61,672 nt of DNA from a virus, in the IMG/VR virus record IMGVR_UViG_3300025073_000054, positions 1-61,672 of that record. One strand, 5' to 3'. The notes below the pieces were generated by a model. That model did not search any database. It was not told where the DNA came from and was given only the letters and a program-made list of their open reading frames with translations. Shown one piece after another: positions 31,127 through 39,168 of this stretch. A program made the position numbers and the translations under genes. Numbering within the stretch: position 1 is the stretch's first letter; each line of letters opens with the position of its first letter.

Positions 31127-32632
31127 TCAGAAGCCCCAGGTGGGGGCGCGGGAGCGGACGGACACCTTCGTCGCGGCGGGCGGCGGAGGCTCGTAGAGCG
31201 AGAGCAGCCATGCATCGCAGGCATCGGGGCTGCGGTTGCCCGGGAGGCGCTTGCGGAGGTCGTCTTTGGACTCGACCTGAATCCGACCGCGCGCATCGGT
31301 GCGGTACTTCGGCGCCACCATCTCCGCTTGGAGCTTGGCGTCGTCGGGCACTGCGCCGCCTTCGCGGAGCCAGTCGCGACCCGCGAAGTGAAGCTCCGCG
31401 CGCAGGTTGATGAACTCGTTGACGGAGCTTGACGCGACGGAGGTGTTGACCGCGATGGCCTTCACCGTGTCGTTGCGAGCGAGCGCATCGAACACCGAGA
31501 CGCCGATGCCGTTCGCATCGACGTTGACCTGCGGGCGCTCATCCGGTCGGACGATGCCCGAGGCCGCGAGCGCCTGGAGAAACTGCGCCGCCGTCTCCGG
31601 GCCGTCGCCCGGGGGGAGGCGGATCAGCGGGTAGACGTAGTGGCCGCGGCGGGGCGCTGCGACCGTCTCATCGTCGCCGAAGCGCGCGACGTCGAGACCG
31701 ATGACCAGCGGGCCGGAAGGCTCCGTCTCGACGTGCCGCGCGACCGCGTCCAACACCAGCCCGAGGCCGATGACGGCATCGCTCGCGGTCGCCGGGAAGC
31801 GCCCGAGGACGCGCACCGCGTAGATGGGCGAGGTGCGCCAGTCCGGCCCCCAATCGACCCGCTTCTCTTCGACCCAGGAGCGAGTCGCGAGGCCTGGGAT
31901 CGGGGGCTCGACGTCGGCGGCCTCTTCGCTGCTGATGGACAGCGCGCGGTAGAGGTGCCGCTTCGTGTGGTGCGACTCGAAGAACGTCCCCGACTGCTGT
32001 GTCGGGTTGGAGGCGAGGAATATCTTGGCGCCCTGGCCGCCGGCACGGTTGCCCTCCAGCGCCTCGAAGACCTTGCCGGGTACGCCGGAGGCTTCGTCGA
32101 CAAGGTAGAGCAGGTGCGCGCCCGAGGTGCCCGCAGCCTTCTCCGGGTCCTTCGTGGAGAACCCGAACATCTCGCGACCATCGGGCCAGCGGACGCCGGT
32201 ATCGGGCGAGAGCGCGGGCTCGGGGAGGTCGTAGCCGCGATCGCGCGCCCTACGCCAGAGCGCGGTCACCTCGCGCCACAGGGTGCGGATGACCTGGCGG
32301 AAGCTCGAGCTCGTCATCGCGACCCGCGCGCCCGGTCGGGCTACGGGGTCGCTCGGGAACCACCACGCGAGGATCGCGAAGGAGGTCGTCTTGCCGGTCT
32401 TGTGGCCGCTGGTGACGGTCACCCGGCCGTGCGTGAGGATCGACCGAAGGAGCTCGGCTTGCTTCGGCCAGATCGTGAGGCCGAACACCTCTTGCGCGTA
32501 GACCACCGGGTCGGCGAGCGCCGCAGCGGAGGGAGTCGGGCGGCTAGTGCGCTGTGCCTGCGCCGTCGCCCGCGACTCCAGCCGCTTCTGCGCCAGCGTC
32601 GCGACCCGAGAGCACTGCGAGGACACGCTCAT
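31127..32632 (-). CDS. terL: Terminase large subunit
   Basis: A 501-aa protein from ATG 32632, overlapping the small-subunit gene by 89 bases. Walker A is SGHKTGKTT (about 75-83) and Walker B is LLYLVDE (174-180, catalytic E180). The nuclease half opens with GLDVARFGDD and includes NVDANGIG and a closing SPDACDA motif. It powers DNA packaging. Mu-like order follows. Confidence 0.9.
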   Translation of the reverse strand: MSVSSQCSRVATLAQKRLESRATAQAQRTSRPTPSAAALADPVVYAQEVFGLTIWPKQAELLRSILTHGRVTVTSGHKTGKTTSFAILAWWFPSDPVARPGARVAMTSSSFRQVIRTLWREVTALWRRARDRGYDLPEPALSPDTGVRWPDGREMFGFSTKDPEKAAGTSGAHLLYLVDEASGVPGKVFEALEGNRAGGQGAKIFLASNPTQQSGTFFESHHTKRHLYRALSISSEEAADVEPPIPGLATRSWVEEKRVDWGPDWRTSPIYAVRVLGRFPATASDAVIGLGLVLDAVARHVETEPSGPLVIGLDVARFGDDETVAAPRRGHYVYPLIRLPPGDGPETAAQFLQALAASGIVRPDERPQVNVDANGIGVSVFDALARNDTVKAIAVNTSVASSSVNEFINLRAELHFAGRDWLREGGAVPDDAKLQAEMVAPKYRTDARGRIQVESKDDLRKRLPGNRSPDACDAWLLSLYEPPPPAATKVSVRSRAPTWGF

Positions 32633-33029
32633 ATTCGTCGGGCGAGAGGCCCGCTTCCAGCTTCCCGAGCATCGCGTCGAGTTCGGCGTTGACCGCGCTC
32701 TCGATCGTCAGCTTGTCGCGGCGGCCCCATCGGTCGGAGGCGCTGCGTTCGAGGTACCACCGGGCGCTCTCGGCGTTCTCGATCGCATCGACACGCACGA
32801 TGGTGACCATCGAGGCCTCAGCCTTCGCCCGTGCGCGCGTTACGGCCTGACGAAACTGGCGGTAGCTCTCATCCGCAGGGTCTTCCGACTCGCCGCGGCT
32901 CATCCATCGGTAGTAGACGCGACCCGCGATGCCAGCGCACTCCGCCGCGACCTCGGGGTAGTTGCCCGCCTCGACGTCAGCGACGATGGCGGCTTGCACT
33001 TCGGGGGTGAGCTTCGACGGCCGCCCCAT
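32544..33029 (-). CDS. terS: Terminase small subunit
   Basis: A 161-aa protein from ATG 33029 (TGATG overlap). The N-terminal MGRPSKLTPEVQAAIVADVEAG helix-turn-helix is typical of TerS DNA-binding domains; the middle is a coiled coil and the tail is Asp/Gly/Ala-rich. It directs the large subunit to phage DNA. Confidence 0.82.
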   Translation of the reverse strand: MGRPSKLTPEVQAAIVADVEAGNYPEVAAECAGIAGRVYYRWMSRGESEDPADESYRQFRQAVTRARAKAEASMVTIVRVDAIENAESARWYLERSASDRWGRRDKLTIESAVNAELDAMLGKLEAGLSPDEYERVLAVLSGRDAGAEAAGVAGDGAGTAH

Positions 33030-33229
33030 CACGCCGCCACCGGCCAGAGCACCGCCTTCGCGGCGCGCGTCGCCCCGCTGCCGATGGCGACGGGTACGGT
33101 GGTCACGCGGGGCATCGTGGGGTCGTGCTGGCGTGCGGACCAGCGATCGTACAGACGAAGGGTGTGGCGAGGCGTAAAGCCGAGCAGTCGCGCTACCTGC
33201 GCGATCGTCAGCGGACGCAACTCGGCCAC
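33029..33229 (-). CDS. Small MerR-like helix-turn-helix protein
   Basis: A 66-aa protein from GTG 33229. It holds LTIAQVARLLGFTPRHTLRLYDRW, a MerR/excisionase-type winged helix. It is the first gene of the packaging operon, coupled to terS and 14 bases after the conserved late element. It may regulate late genes or bind DNA in packaging. Confidence 0.55.
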   Translation of the reverse strand: MAELRPLTIAQVARLLGFTPRHTLRLYDRWSARQHDPTMPRVTTVPVAIGSGATRAAKAVLWPVAA

Positions 33230-33525
33230 CGAAAACGACCCTGAATGTCCGAATGGTCGGGCGTCAAGAGCCCTGCGAAAGATTCCCCCGCGGGCCTCGC
33301 CGCCGTGGCCGGAGGGCGTCGCAGGGAGGGCGCGGTCGCAGTGCCCGGGCGAGCCGCCCTCAGAGCGGCGAAGCTCTGGCGAGCGCGCGAGAGTCAGACG
33401 GGCATGGCCTGCGACCACGGTCAAGAGCATTCGGCGGCGCGCGAATCCATCGGGCTATGCGCTGGTGGGTAGGTGTCGCAGGGTGTGCGCAGTTTGACAG
33501 CGCGCGTCAGGTGCGGGGTGGCGGG
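33230..33525. other. Gap between early and late minus-strand blocks
   Basis: These 296 bases contain no convincing gene. They hold the conserved late element at 33243-33270 and a small hairpin (CAGAGC 33361-33366 with GCTCTG 33373-33378). The gap separates the replication arm from the packaging genes. Confidence 0.5.
33243..33270 (-). promoter_or_regulatory. Conserved late regulatory element, copy 1
   Basis: Minus strand: CTCTTG, 7 bases, ACCATTCGGACAT, as at 11507-11534. It includes TTGACG, which could be a -35, but no good -10 is at the right distance. It lies directly upstream of the first packaging gene. Confidence 0.5.
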
Positions 33526-33822
33526 TCACTCAAGCACCCACACTGCCCTCGGCCTCATCCATGCGGGCATTGCCGCAAGATCCGCGTACCCCTCGCTAGT
33601 TGGGTCGAGCAGGTCAAGTAGGTCGACGCTCGGCGCGATGTCGACGGCGGGCGCGGGACGAGACATCCCAAGAGCTATCGCCCTCTGCATCGCCGCGTCG
33701 TGGTGCCTACCCCGTACGGCACGGCGTCGAGCGTTGACGGAGCGGGGCACCAGCGGGCCGAAGATGCAGCGCTGAACGAGAGCAATGAGGTACTGCGACT
33801 GGTCGCGGGTCAGGGTGCTCAT
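33526..33822 (-). CDS. Hypothetical protein
   Basis: A 98-aa protein from ATG 33822 (ATGA overlap). It is helical with a middle basic patch (NARRRAVRGRHHDAA). It is the last gene of the leftward early arm. Function unknown. Confidence 0.5.
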   Translation of the reverse strand: MSTLTRDQSQYLIALVQRCIFGPLVPRSVNARRRAVRGRHHDAAMQRAIALGMSRPAPAVDIAPSVDLLDLLDPTSEGYADLAAMPAWMRPRAVWVLE

Positions 33823-34160
33823 GCGCTCATCCTATCCTGACCCGCTCGCAGCCACGTCCCGCAGCGCCCCGCGAAGCCGTCGCCCGCGTCGTCGTAGGTG
33901 TAGCGGTCGACGGCGGCGAGTTCCTCCGCCGGGCGCGCGAGAGCCTCTAGTTCGCTGTCGAGGTCATCCCACGTCTGATCGCCCACCTCGATCCGGTCGG
34001 GCGGGTCGCCGCGATGGAACGTCCGATAGGCCTCCGCGAACTCTTCTGCTGTCACCGCGTGCATCACCGCCACACCCGACCGAACGCGCTGCACACCATC
34101 GCCAGCGCCGCGAGGCACCCCCCACGGATGCCGCTCCACGAACATCACCATCTCATGCAT
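33819..34160 (-). CDS. Hypothetical acidic protein
   Basis: A 113-aa protein. ATG 34160 shares its A with the upstream stop (TGATG); a Met at residue 33 (MHAVTAEEFAEAY) is the alternative start. The C-terminal two thirds are acidic and helical. No family. Confidence 0.5.
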   Translation of the reverse strand: MHEMVMFVERHPWGVPRGAGDGVQRVRSGVAVMHAVTAEEFAEAYRTFHRGDPPDRIEVGDQTWDDLDSELEALARPAEELAAVDRYTYDDAGDGFAGRCGTWLRAGQDRMSA

Positions 34161-34951
34161 CACGCCGCCCGCTCCTCCCCGCCCGCCCCCTGCCACGCCT
34201 CGCACGCCGCGCCCAGCGCCTCGACGCCCCACGCGGACAGCGCCGCGTCGGACGCAGCCTCCCGCGACGTGGCCGTGGTCAGCGCCTCCCTCGCCCGCAT
34301 CCCGTCGACCGTCATGGCGCACCCCGGCGACGGCCCCTCGCGCTGGTAGGTCGCCGCCGCCTTCGTGCGCGTGGCCGTCGCCCGGTCGAGCGCATCCCGC
34401 AGCGCCATCGGGGCGTGCTGCCCCGCGTAGAGCCGTGCGAGCGTCGCGAGGTCGCCGACGTGGGCGCGGTCGATCAGCCAGCGAAGCGCCGGCCGGTGCC
34501 GCGGGGCCGCTGCGTCGATGCGCTGCGACACCAGGCGCGCTCGAGCGCCGTCCCCTCGGTCGATGGCGCGCTCCGTCGCCGTCGTCTCGCACAGCCCCCC
34601 GCTGCTGTCGCGGCCGTTGTCGACGGAGCGCAGGTCGCCCGAGAGCATCTGCGCGGGCCGCATCGCCCGCAGCATCGCGGAGAACGCGCTCTCTGACGGC
34701 GCTTCTCCTGACGCGTCGGGCGCTTCGGGCACCACCCGCATCTCGACCCGCGAGGGGCGCCCGTCGTCGGGTCTGTCCTCGGGGACGTGGTGCACCGCGC
34801 AGGGCACCCCCAGGAGCGCCATCATGTCCCGGCACCGCAGGCAGTCCGCAGCGCTCTCCGACGGCGGCGGGGCGTGCCGCCCACAGGCGACCCCCAGCCG
34901 CAGGCACACGTCGCACTCGTCATCGCCCGTCGTCTCTCGCTCCGTCGTCAT
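34160..34951 (-). CDS. Hypothetical Cys-containing protein
   Basis: A 263-aa protein from ATG 34951 (ATGA overlap). The N-terminus has two CxxC pairs (CDVCLRL, CLRCRDM), as a zinc ribbon. The rest is helical and charged. It belongs to a string of unknown genes between resolvase and packaging. Function unknown. Confidence 0.55.
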   Translation of the reverse strand: MTTERETTGDDECDVCLRLGVACGRHAPPPSESAADCLRCRDMMALLGVPCAVHHVPEDRPDDGRPSRVEMRVVPEAPDASGEAPSESAFSAMLRAMRPAQMLSGDLRSVDNGRDSSGGLCETTATERAIDRGDGARARLVSQRIDAAAPRHRPALRWLIDRAHVGDLATLARLYAGQHAPMALRDALDRATATRTKAAATYQREGPSPGCAMTVDGMRAREALTTATSREAASDAALSAWGVEALGAACEAWQGAGGEERAA

Positions 34952-35145
34952 CGCCCCTCGCCTTCCGTCGCAAACACGGCCCCGTGCCTCGCCTCGATCA
35001 GCGCGCCGAGGCGCTCGATCTCCGCGTCCATCGCGCGCAGCTTCGCGCGCTCCACCTCAAGCTCCGCCCTCTCGGCCGCCCGCTTCGCCTCCGCCACCCG
35101 TCGCAGCCGTCGCCGCTGGCGGGCCGTCCCTGTGTCGCGCGTCAT
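34948..35145 (-). CDS. Small coiled-coil protein
   Basis: A 65-aa protein from ATG 35145 (ATGA overlap). It is almost one continuous charged helix (Arg/Ala/Glu heptads). It could be a small regulator or assembly factor; no evidence decides. Confidence 0.5.
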   Translation of the reverse strand: MTRDTGTARQRRRLRRVAEAKRAAERAELEVERAKLRAMDAEIERLGALIEARHGAVFATEGEGR

Positions 35146-35861
35146 CGCCCCTCGCTCCCTTCGCCCGTCACCGCACCACACGCCCGCGCCAACCGCGGGT
35201 CGTCGCTCGTCTGGTGCGCTGGCACCGCCTCCGTGTCCGCCAGCCAGAAGCACCGCCCGCACCTCGAGCACTGGCGCCACTGCCTCGCCGCCGCCCCGAT
35301 CGACCGCGCCCCGAGTCCCGCGTCGCTCGCGTCGCCCTTCGCGCCGTCCCGCGCCAGCCGTGCGATCGACGCGTGCGCCTTCGCCAGCCGCGGCTCTACG
35401 TCGTCGAGCGTCTCGCGCGCTTCGTCGAGCCGCGCCCGCAGCACCGCCACCACGGCCAGCGCCTCGCGCTCGCGGTACTGCGCCCCGCGGGCTACCGCCG
35501 CCAGCCGCTCGACCTCCGCCGTCGGGACGCCAGCCTGCGCCCGCAGGGCCTGCGCCACGCCCACCAGCACCTCCCCGGACGGCAGCGGGTCGCCCCGACG
35601 TGCCCGCGCGTCAAGGGCATCGCAGACCGCGTGGAGGTCGCGGAGAGCGCTCTCGGCCAGGTCGACGTGGAAGGCGACGGTGTCGCGCTCTGCGTCGAGG
35701 GCGCGCGTCAGCCGCCCCACCTCGTCGGCGCCAGCCCGCGGCGCCGCCATCGTCGCCGCGTCCCCTCGCTCCGACCACGGGGCGTCGGCCAGCGCCCGCA
35801 TCCTGTCGGCCACCGGCACACCGGGGACCGCTGCGGCACGTCGCTCGTCTTGCTCGCTCAC
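35142..35861 (-). CDS. Hypothetical coiled-coil protein with zinc knuckle
   Basis: A 239-aa protein from GTG 35861 (GTGA overlap). The middle is long and helical with heptad-like Ala/Leu/Arg spacing; near residue 195 a CSRCGRCF motif suggests zinc binding. No family. Confidence 0.55.
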   Translation of the reverse strand: MSEQDERRAAAVPGVPVADRMRALADAPWSERGDAATMAAPRAGADEVGRLTRALDAERDTVAFHVDLAESALRDLHAVCDALDARARRGDPLPSGEVLVGVAQALRAQAGVPTAEVERLAAVARGAQYREREALAVVAVLRARLDEARETLDDVEPRLAKAHASIARLARDGAKGDASDAGLGARSIGAAARQWRQCSRCGRCFWLADTEAVPAHQTSDDPRLARACGAVTGEGSEGR

Positions 35862-35983
35862 TTGCGGCGCCCCGCAATGGCCGCGAGCACTGCGGTAAGC
35901 ACGTCCCCCGCGAAGCCCGCGAGGACCAGCAGAAACACCAGCGTCCACCACGGATGCCGGTCCACGTACATCATCAGCGTCAT
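35858..35983 (-). CDS. Small single-TM protein
   Basis: A 41-aa protein from ATG 35983 (ATGA overlap). Residues about 11-36 form one TM helix (WWTLVFLLVLAGFAG), with a basic tail (GRRK), so the N-terminus is probably outside. Its stop is coupled to the next gene (GTGA). Confidence 0.5.
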   Translation of the reverse strand: MTLMMYVDRHPWWTLVFLLVLAGFAGDVLTAVLAAIAGRRK

Positions 35984-36663
35984 CGTCGCCCTCCGTCCGT
36001 CGTCAGCCGCAGCTCCACGCCGCCCACCGTCACCACCGCGCTCCCGCGAGCGAGCGCCGCGCAGAGCGCCGACGCCTCCCCCGGGGTCAGCCGCATCGCC
36101 ACCACGTCGGCGCGCTCGCCTGCGACCACCGAGGCGCGACCGTCGACGTGCACGATCGTCACCCGCGCCCCGTAGGGTCCAGCGACCTGCGACTCCCGCC
36201 ACGTCGCCCGCGTCTCGGCGGGGCCGTCGTCGATCCCCAGCGCCTCCGCAGCGGCATCCCGCGGGGCCTTGCAGGCGCTGGCGAGGTTGTCGGTATCCAC
36301 CCGCCGCGGCGAGACGCGCGTCACGCACACCCGCACCGGGAGCGGCGGGAGAGTGCGACCCGCGAGCCCCCGCAGCACGGCGGCGCGGAGGGCCTTCGCC
36401 CGCGACGACTTCGCCCCAAGGCTGTGGCCGCGGGCGTTCGCCTCCGACGCCAGCCGCAGCCCCGGCAGCTCCACAACCACGACCCCCGCAGCCGCGTCCA
36501 GCGCCCCCGGGAGCGCCTCCGGCGTCGTCGGACGGGCGCTGCCACGTCCCGGGCGCTTCGCGGGCGCTGGCGGGGCGACGGGCGCCCGCGGCGGGGGGTT
36601 GAGCGCCCGCAGGCTTGCCGGAGCGAGGGCCAGCGCTGCGGCGTGCGTCAGGCGGCGGGTCAC
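35980..36663 (-). CDS. RusA-like Holliday junction resolvase
   Basis: A 227-aa protein from GTG 36663 (GTGA overlap). The core (about 110-190) has VCVTRVSPRRVDTDNLASACKAPRD then AEALGIDDG, matching the RusA family (R, D-x-DNL, K, D-x-L-x-x-GxxDD). The N-terminus carries a Pro/Ala-rich extension of about 65 residues not usual for RusA. It would resolve branched DNA during replication or packaging. Confidence 0.7.
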   Translation of the reverse strand: MTRRLTHAAALALAPASLRALNPPPRAPVAPPAPAKRPGRGSARPTTPEALPGALDAAAGVVVVELPGLRLASEANARGHSLGAKSSRAKALRAAVLRGLAGRTLPPLPVRVCVTRVSPRRVDTDNLASACKAPRDAAAEALGIDDGPAETRATWRESQVAGPYGARVTIVHVDGRASVVAGERADVVAMRLTPGEASALCAALARGSAVVTVGGVELRLTTDGGRR

Positions 36664-37133
36664 GCGCGGACCTCTGCCCACGTCATCCCGTCGGACAGTA
36701 GCGCCAGATCTCCGAGCGCCTCCGCGATGGCCTTTGCGTCCGCGCGAGCCCTGCCACGATGCCGCTGCCCCTGCCCTCGCAGGATGCCCGCGAGGCCTGC
36801 GAATGCCCGGCGCGGCGAGCCCATGGCGTCCTCGTCGGCGGGGGTGATCCCGAGCTCCGCGTAGAGCCGCCGCATCTGCGCGTATCCGCGCCGCACCGCC
36901 GCGAGGCGATCGGCGGCGAAGGCACCGGCCATGCTCACCTTGCACGCCGGGCAGTAGAGCCCGCGCGGGAAGGTGTCGTTGTTCCACCCAGCTTCGTGCG
37001 CGGCATACGTCAACGACACCGCCGCCTCTGCCTCGGTGCCGCCCGCTCGCTCCATTCGCTCGGTGCAGCCGCTCCCGTCGCACGTCGCGATGGCAACCCA
37101 CCCGCCGCGCATCCCCCGCATGGAGTAGCTCAC
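36660..37133 (-). CDS. Hypothetical protein with Cys pairs
   Basis: A 157-aa protein from GTG 37133 (GTGA overlap); Met5 is an alternative start. It has CDGSGC and CPAC motifs in the first 60 residues, suggesting a zinc site, then a helical and basic region. Function unknown; neighbour of the helicase. Confidence 0.55.
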   Translation of the reverse strand: MSYSMRGMRGGWVAIATCDGSGCTERMERAGGTEAEAAVSLTYAAHEAGWNNDTFPRGLYCPACKVSMAGAFAADRLAAVRRGYAQMRRLYAELGITPADEDAMGSPRRAFAGLAGILRGQGQRHRGRARADAKAIAEALGDLALLSDGMTWAEVRA

Positions 37134-37564
37134 CGAGCGCTCCCTTCCGCGGACAGGACGAGGGCTGCGCGGCCCTCGTCGGTGATCGCGTACCACGGCG
37201 CGTCGTCGGCCGTGGTGAACCCGTCGCCGTCGACCTCGGCGCACACGCCGCCGCAGACCGCGAGGCCCCGGCGCACGAGGCTCGCGATGGTCGGTCCGCG
37301 CGCGACCATGCCGCGGATCTCCACAACGCCCGCACGGTGCATCGCCGATTCCCCGTCCGTGAACTCTCGCAGGCGCGCGAGGGTCCGCGCTTGTCCCGCG
37401 GACAGCGGCTCGCTGCGGCGTCGCAGGTCGCGAAGCGCGACGGCCACGCGATGCAGGTCACGCCAGACGCGCGCCTCCGGGGAGTCGGCGTCGTAGTCGA
37501 AGGGGCACCGGTCGCAGTCGGCGAGGATGCGGGCAAGGTCGGCGCTGGTGACGTGATCGTTCAT
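37130..37564 (-). CDS. Hypothetical winged-helix-like protein
   Basis: A 144-aa protein; ATG 37564 was chosen because CAGGAGAG precedes it. The second half looks like a winged helix (IASLVRRGLAVCG, then YAITDEGRAAL, as in MarR- or PadR-type wings). It lies just below the DnaB gene. Role unknown. Confidence 0.5.
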   Translation of the reverse strand: MNDHVTSADLARILADCDRCPFDYDADSPEARVWRDLHRVAVALRDLRRRSEPLSAGQARTLARLREFTDGESAMHRAGVVEIRGMVARGPTIASLVRRGLAVCGGVCAEVDGDGFTTADDAPWYAITDEGRAALVLSAEGSAR

Positions 37565-37584
37565 ATGACTCTCCTGTTGGTTCC

Positions 37585-39168
37585 TCACGCCGCACCCCGC
37601 CGGGCGTCGTCGCCGTCCGTCCACTGCGGCCCCAGGTCGAGGCTCCCGCTCTCCCCGCGGTACACCGGCGCGCCGCCCACGTCGGGGAGCCCGTCGCCCG
37701 CGCCGTAGCGGTCGAGCACGTCGTCGTCAGCGGGCACCGGGCCGGGGCTGCGGGTGCGGGTCATGCTGGCGCGGGGGTCGATGCGGTCGTCGGCGTCGGG
37801 GGCGTCCACGTCCTCGAAGCGCGTCGACTCCACGACGAACCGCAGCCGCACCGTGTCGCAGGGGCCGTTGCGCTGCTTCGCGACGATGACCTCCGCGATG
37901 CCTCGGTCCTTCGTCTCGCGGTCGTAGACCTCATCCCGGTAGACGAACATCACAATGTCCGCGTCCTGCTCGACGGCCCCCGACTCGCGCAGGTCGGAGA
38001 GCATCGGGCGCTTATCCTTCCGCGCCTCCAAGCTGCGGGAGAGCTGCGAGAGCGCGACCACTGGGATGCTGAGTTCCTTCGCCAGCGACTTCAGCCCGCG
38101 CGACACCTCGGCCACCTCACGCTCGCGGTTGTCGCTGCGCTGCTCGGGCAACACGAGCTGGAGGTAGTCGACCACCAGCATCAGCAGCGGCGACCGCGCG
38201 TGCTCGCGCTTGGCCTCGGCGCGGATCGTCGAGAGCTTCGCGGAGGGCACGTCGAACACGAAGAAGGGCAGCCCGTGCAGCCGGTTGGTGGCCGCGGTCA
38301 CGGCGGTGAGTTCGTCTTGCGTCATCGGTGCGAGGTCGGGGCGCAGGATCTTCTGGTTGTTGATCCGCGCCTCGCTCGCGACCGCGCGCCCGTAGAGTTC
38401 GGACTCCGGCATCTCCAGCGAGACGAACATCACCCGCCGCGCGGCGCCTTCCGCCGTGTCGCGCTCATCCTTCGCGGCGGCGACCACGGCGCCCATTGCG
38501 AGCGAGGTCTTCCCCATCGCGGGCCGCGCGCCGACGATCACGAGTTGCCCCGCCGAGGCGCCGCCCGTGAGGGCGTCGAGCGATCGCGAGCCGAGGGTCA
38601 CGCTCGACCCGGCGCCATCGCCGGCGCGGGAGAGGCGCTCCATCACGCCCTCGACGCCCTTCGCGGCGGACACCATCCGCGACGCAGCGCTCCCGGCGAG
38701 CTCCACGACGATCTTCGCGGCGACGCGCTGGAGGTCGTCGAGGGGCGACCCTGCGGCGCCTCGGGCCGCGAGCTCGGAAGCCAGGCGCGAGGCGCGGCGG
38801 GTCTGCGCCGACGTGCGGACGATCCCGATATGCGCCTCGAGGTGCGCCATCGGACACCAGTAGTCGCGGAACTCCTCCAGTGCCGCGGTCACGCCCTGGT
38901 TGCCGCCTGCGGTGTTGAAGCAGTTCATCGCCATCAGCTCGGCCCGGATGGTCGTAGGGTCGATCGCGCGGCCTGCCCGGTGGAGGCGGGCCATCGCGTC
39001 GAAGATCACGCCGAGGTCGGGCCGCACGAAGTCGGCCGGCGTCAGGCACCCGTCGACCACCGCCATGGCCTCGGTCTCGTAGACCAGGATCGCGCCAAGC
39101 ACCTCACGCTCGGCGGCGGCGGCGAAGGCGTCGGGTTCCATCTCGGCGGGTCGTTCAGCGCGACGCAT
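37585..39168 (-). CDS. dnaB: Replicative DNA helicase (DnaB family)
   Basis: A 527-aa protein from ATG 39168, overlapping the upstream gene by 14 bases. The N-terminal helical domain (about 1-165) includes AEREVLGAIL. The RecA-like core begins with the GSRSLDALTGGASAGQLVIVG region; Walker A is GARPAMGKTS (213-222), Walker B is LLMLVVDYLQL, then SQLSRSLEAR and LRESGAVEQDAD. It unwinds DNA at the fork. The C-terminal tail of about 70 residues is acidic and extra. It forms a unit with the upstream replication protein. Confidence 0.92.
   Translation of the reverse strand: MRRAERPAEMEPDAFAAAAEREVLGAILVYETEAMAVVDGCLTPADFVRPDLGVIFDAMARLHRAGRAIDPTTIRAELMAMNCFNTAGGNQGVTAALEEFRDYWCPMAHLEAHIGIVRTSAQTRRASRLASELAARGAAGSPLDDLQRVAAKIVVELAGSAASRMVSAAKGVEGVMERLSRAGDGAGSSVTLGSRSLDALTGGASAGQLVIVGARPAMGKTSLAMGAVVAAAKDERDTAEGAARRVMFVSLEMPESELYGRAVASEARINNQKILRPDLAPMTQDELTAVTAATNRLHGLPFFVFDVPSAKLSTIRAEAKREHARSPLLMLVVDYLQLVLPEQRSDNREREVAEVSRGLKSLAKELSIPVVALSQLSRSLEARKDKRPMLSDLRESGAVEQDADIVMFVYRDEVYDRETKDRGIAEVIVAKQRNGPCDTVRLRFVVESTRFEDVDAPDADDRIDPRASMTRTRSPGPVPADDDVLDRYGAGDGLPDVGGAPVYRGESGSLDLGPQWTDGDDARRGAA

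Noticed and set aside
34435-36602. Long plus-strand ORFs (487 and 694 aa) over the small early genes
   Set aside because: Low-complexity Arg/Pro/Ala/Ser sequence; the minus strand shows a coupled string of short genes including a RusA-like resolvase.
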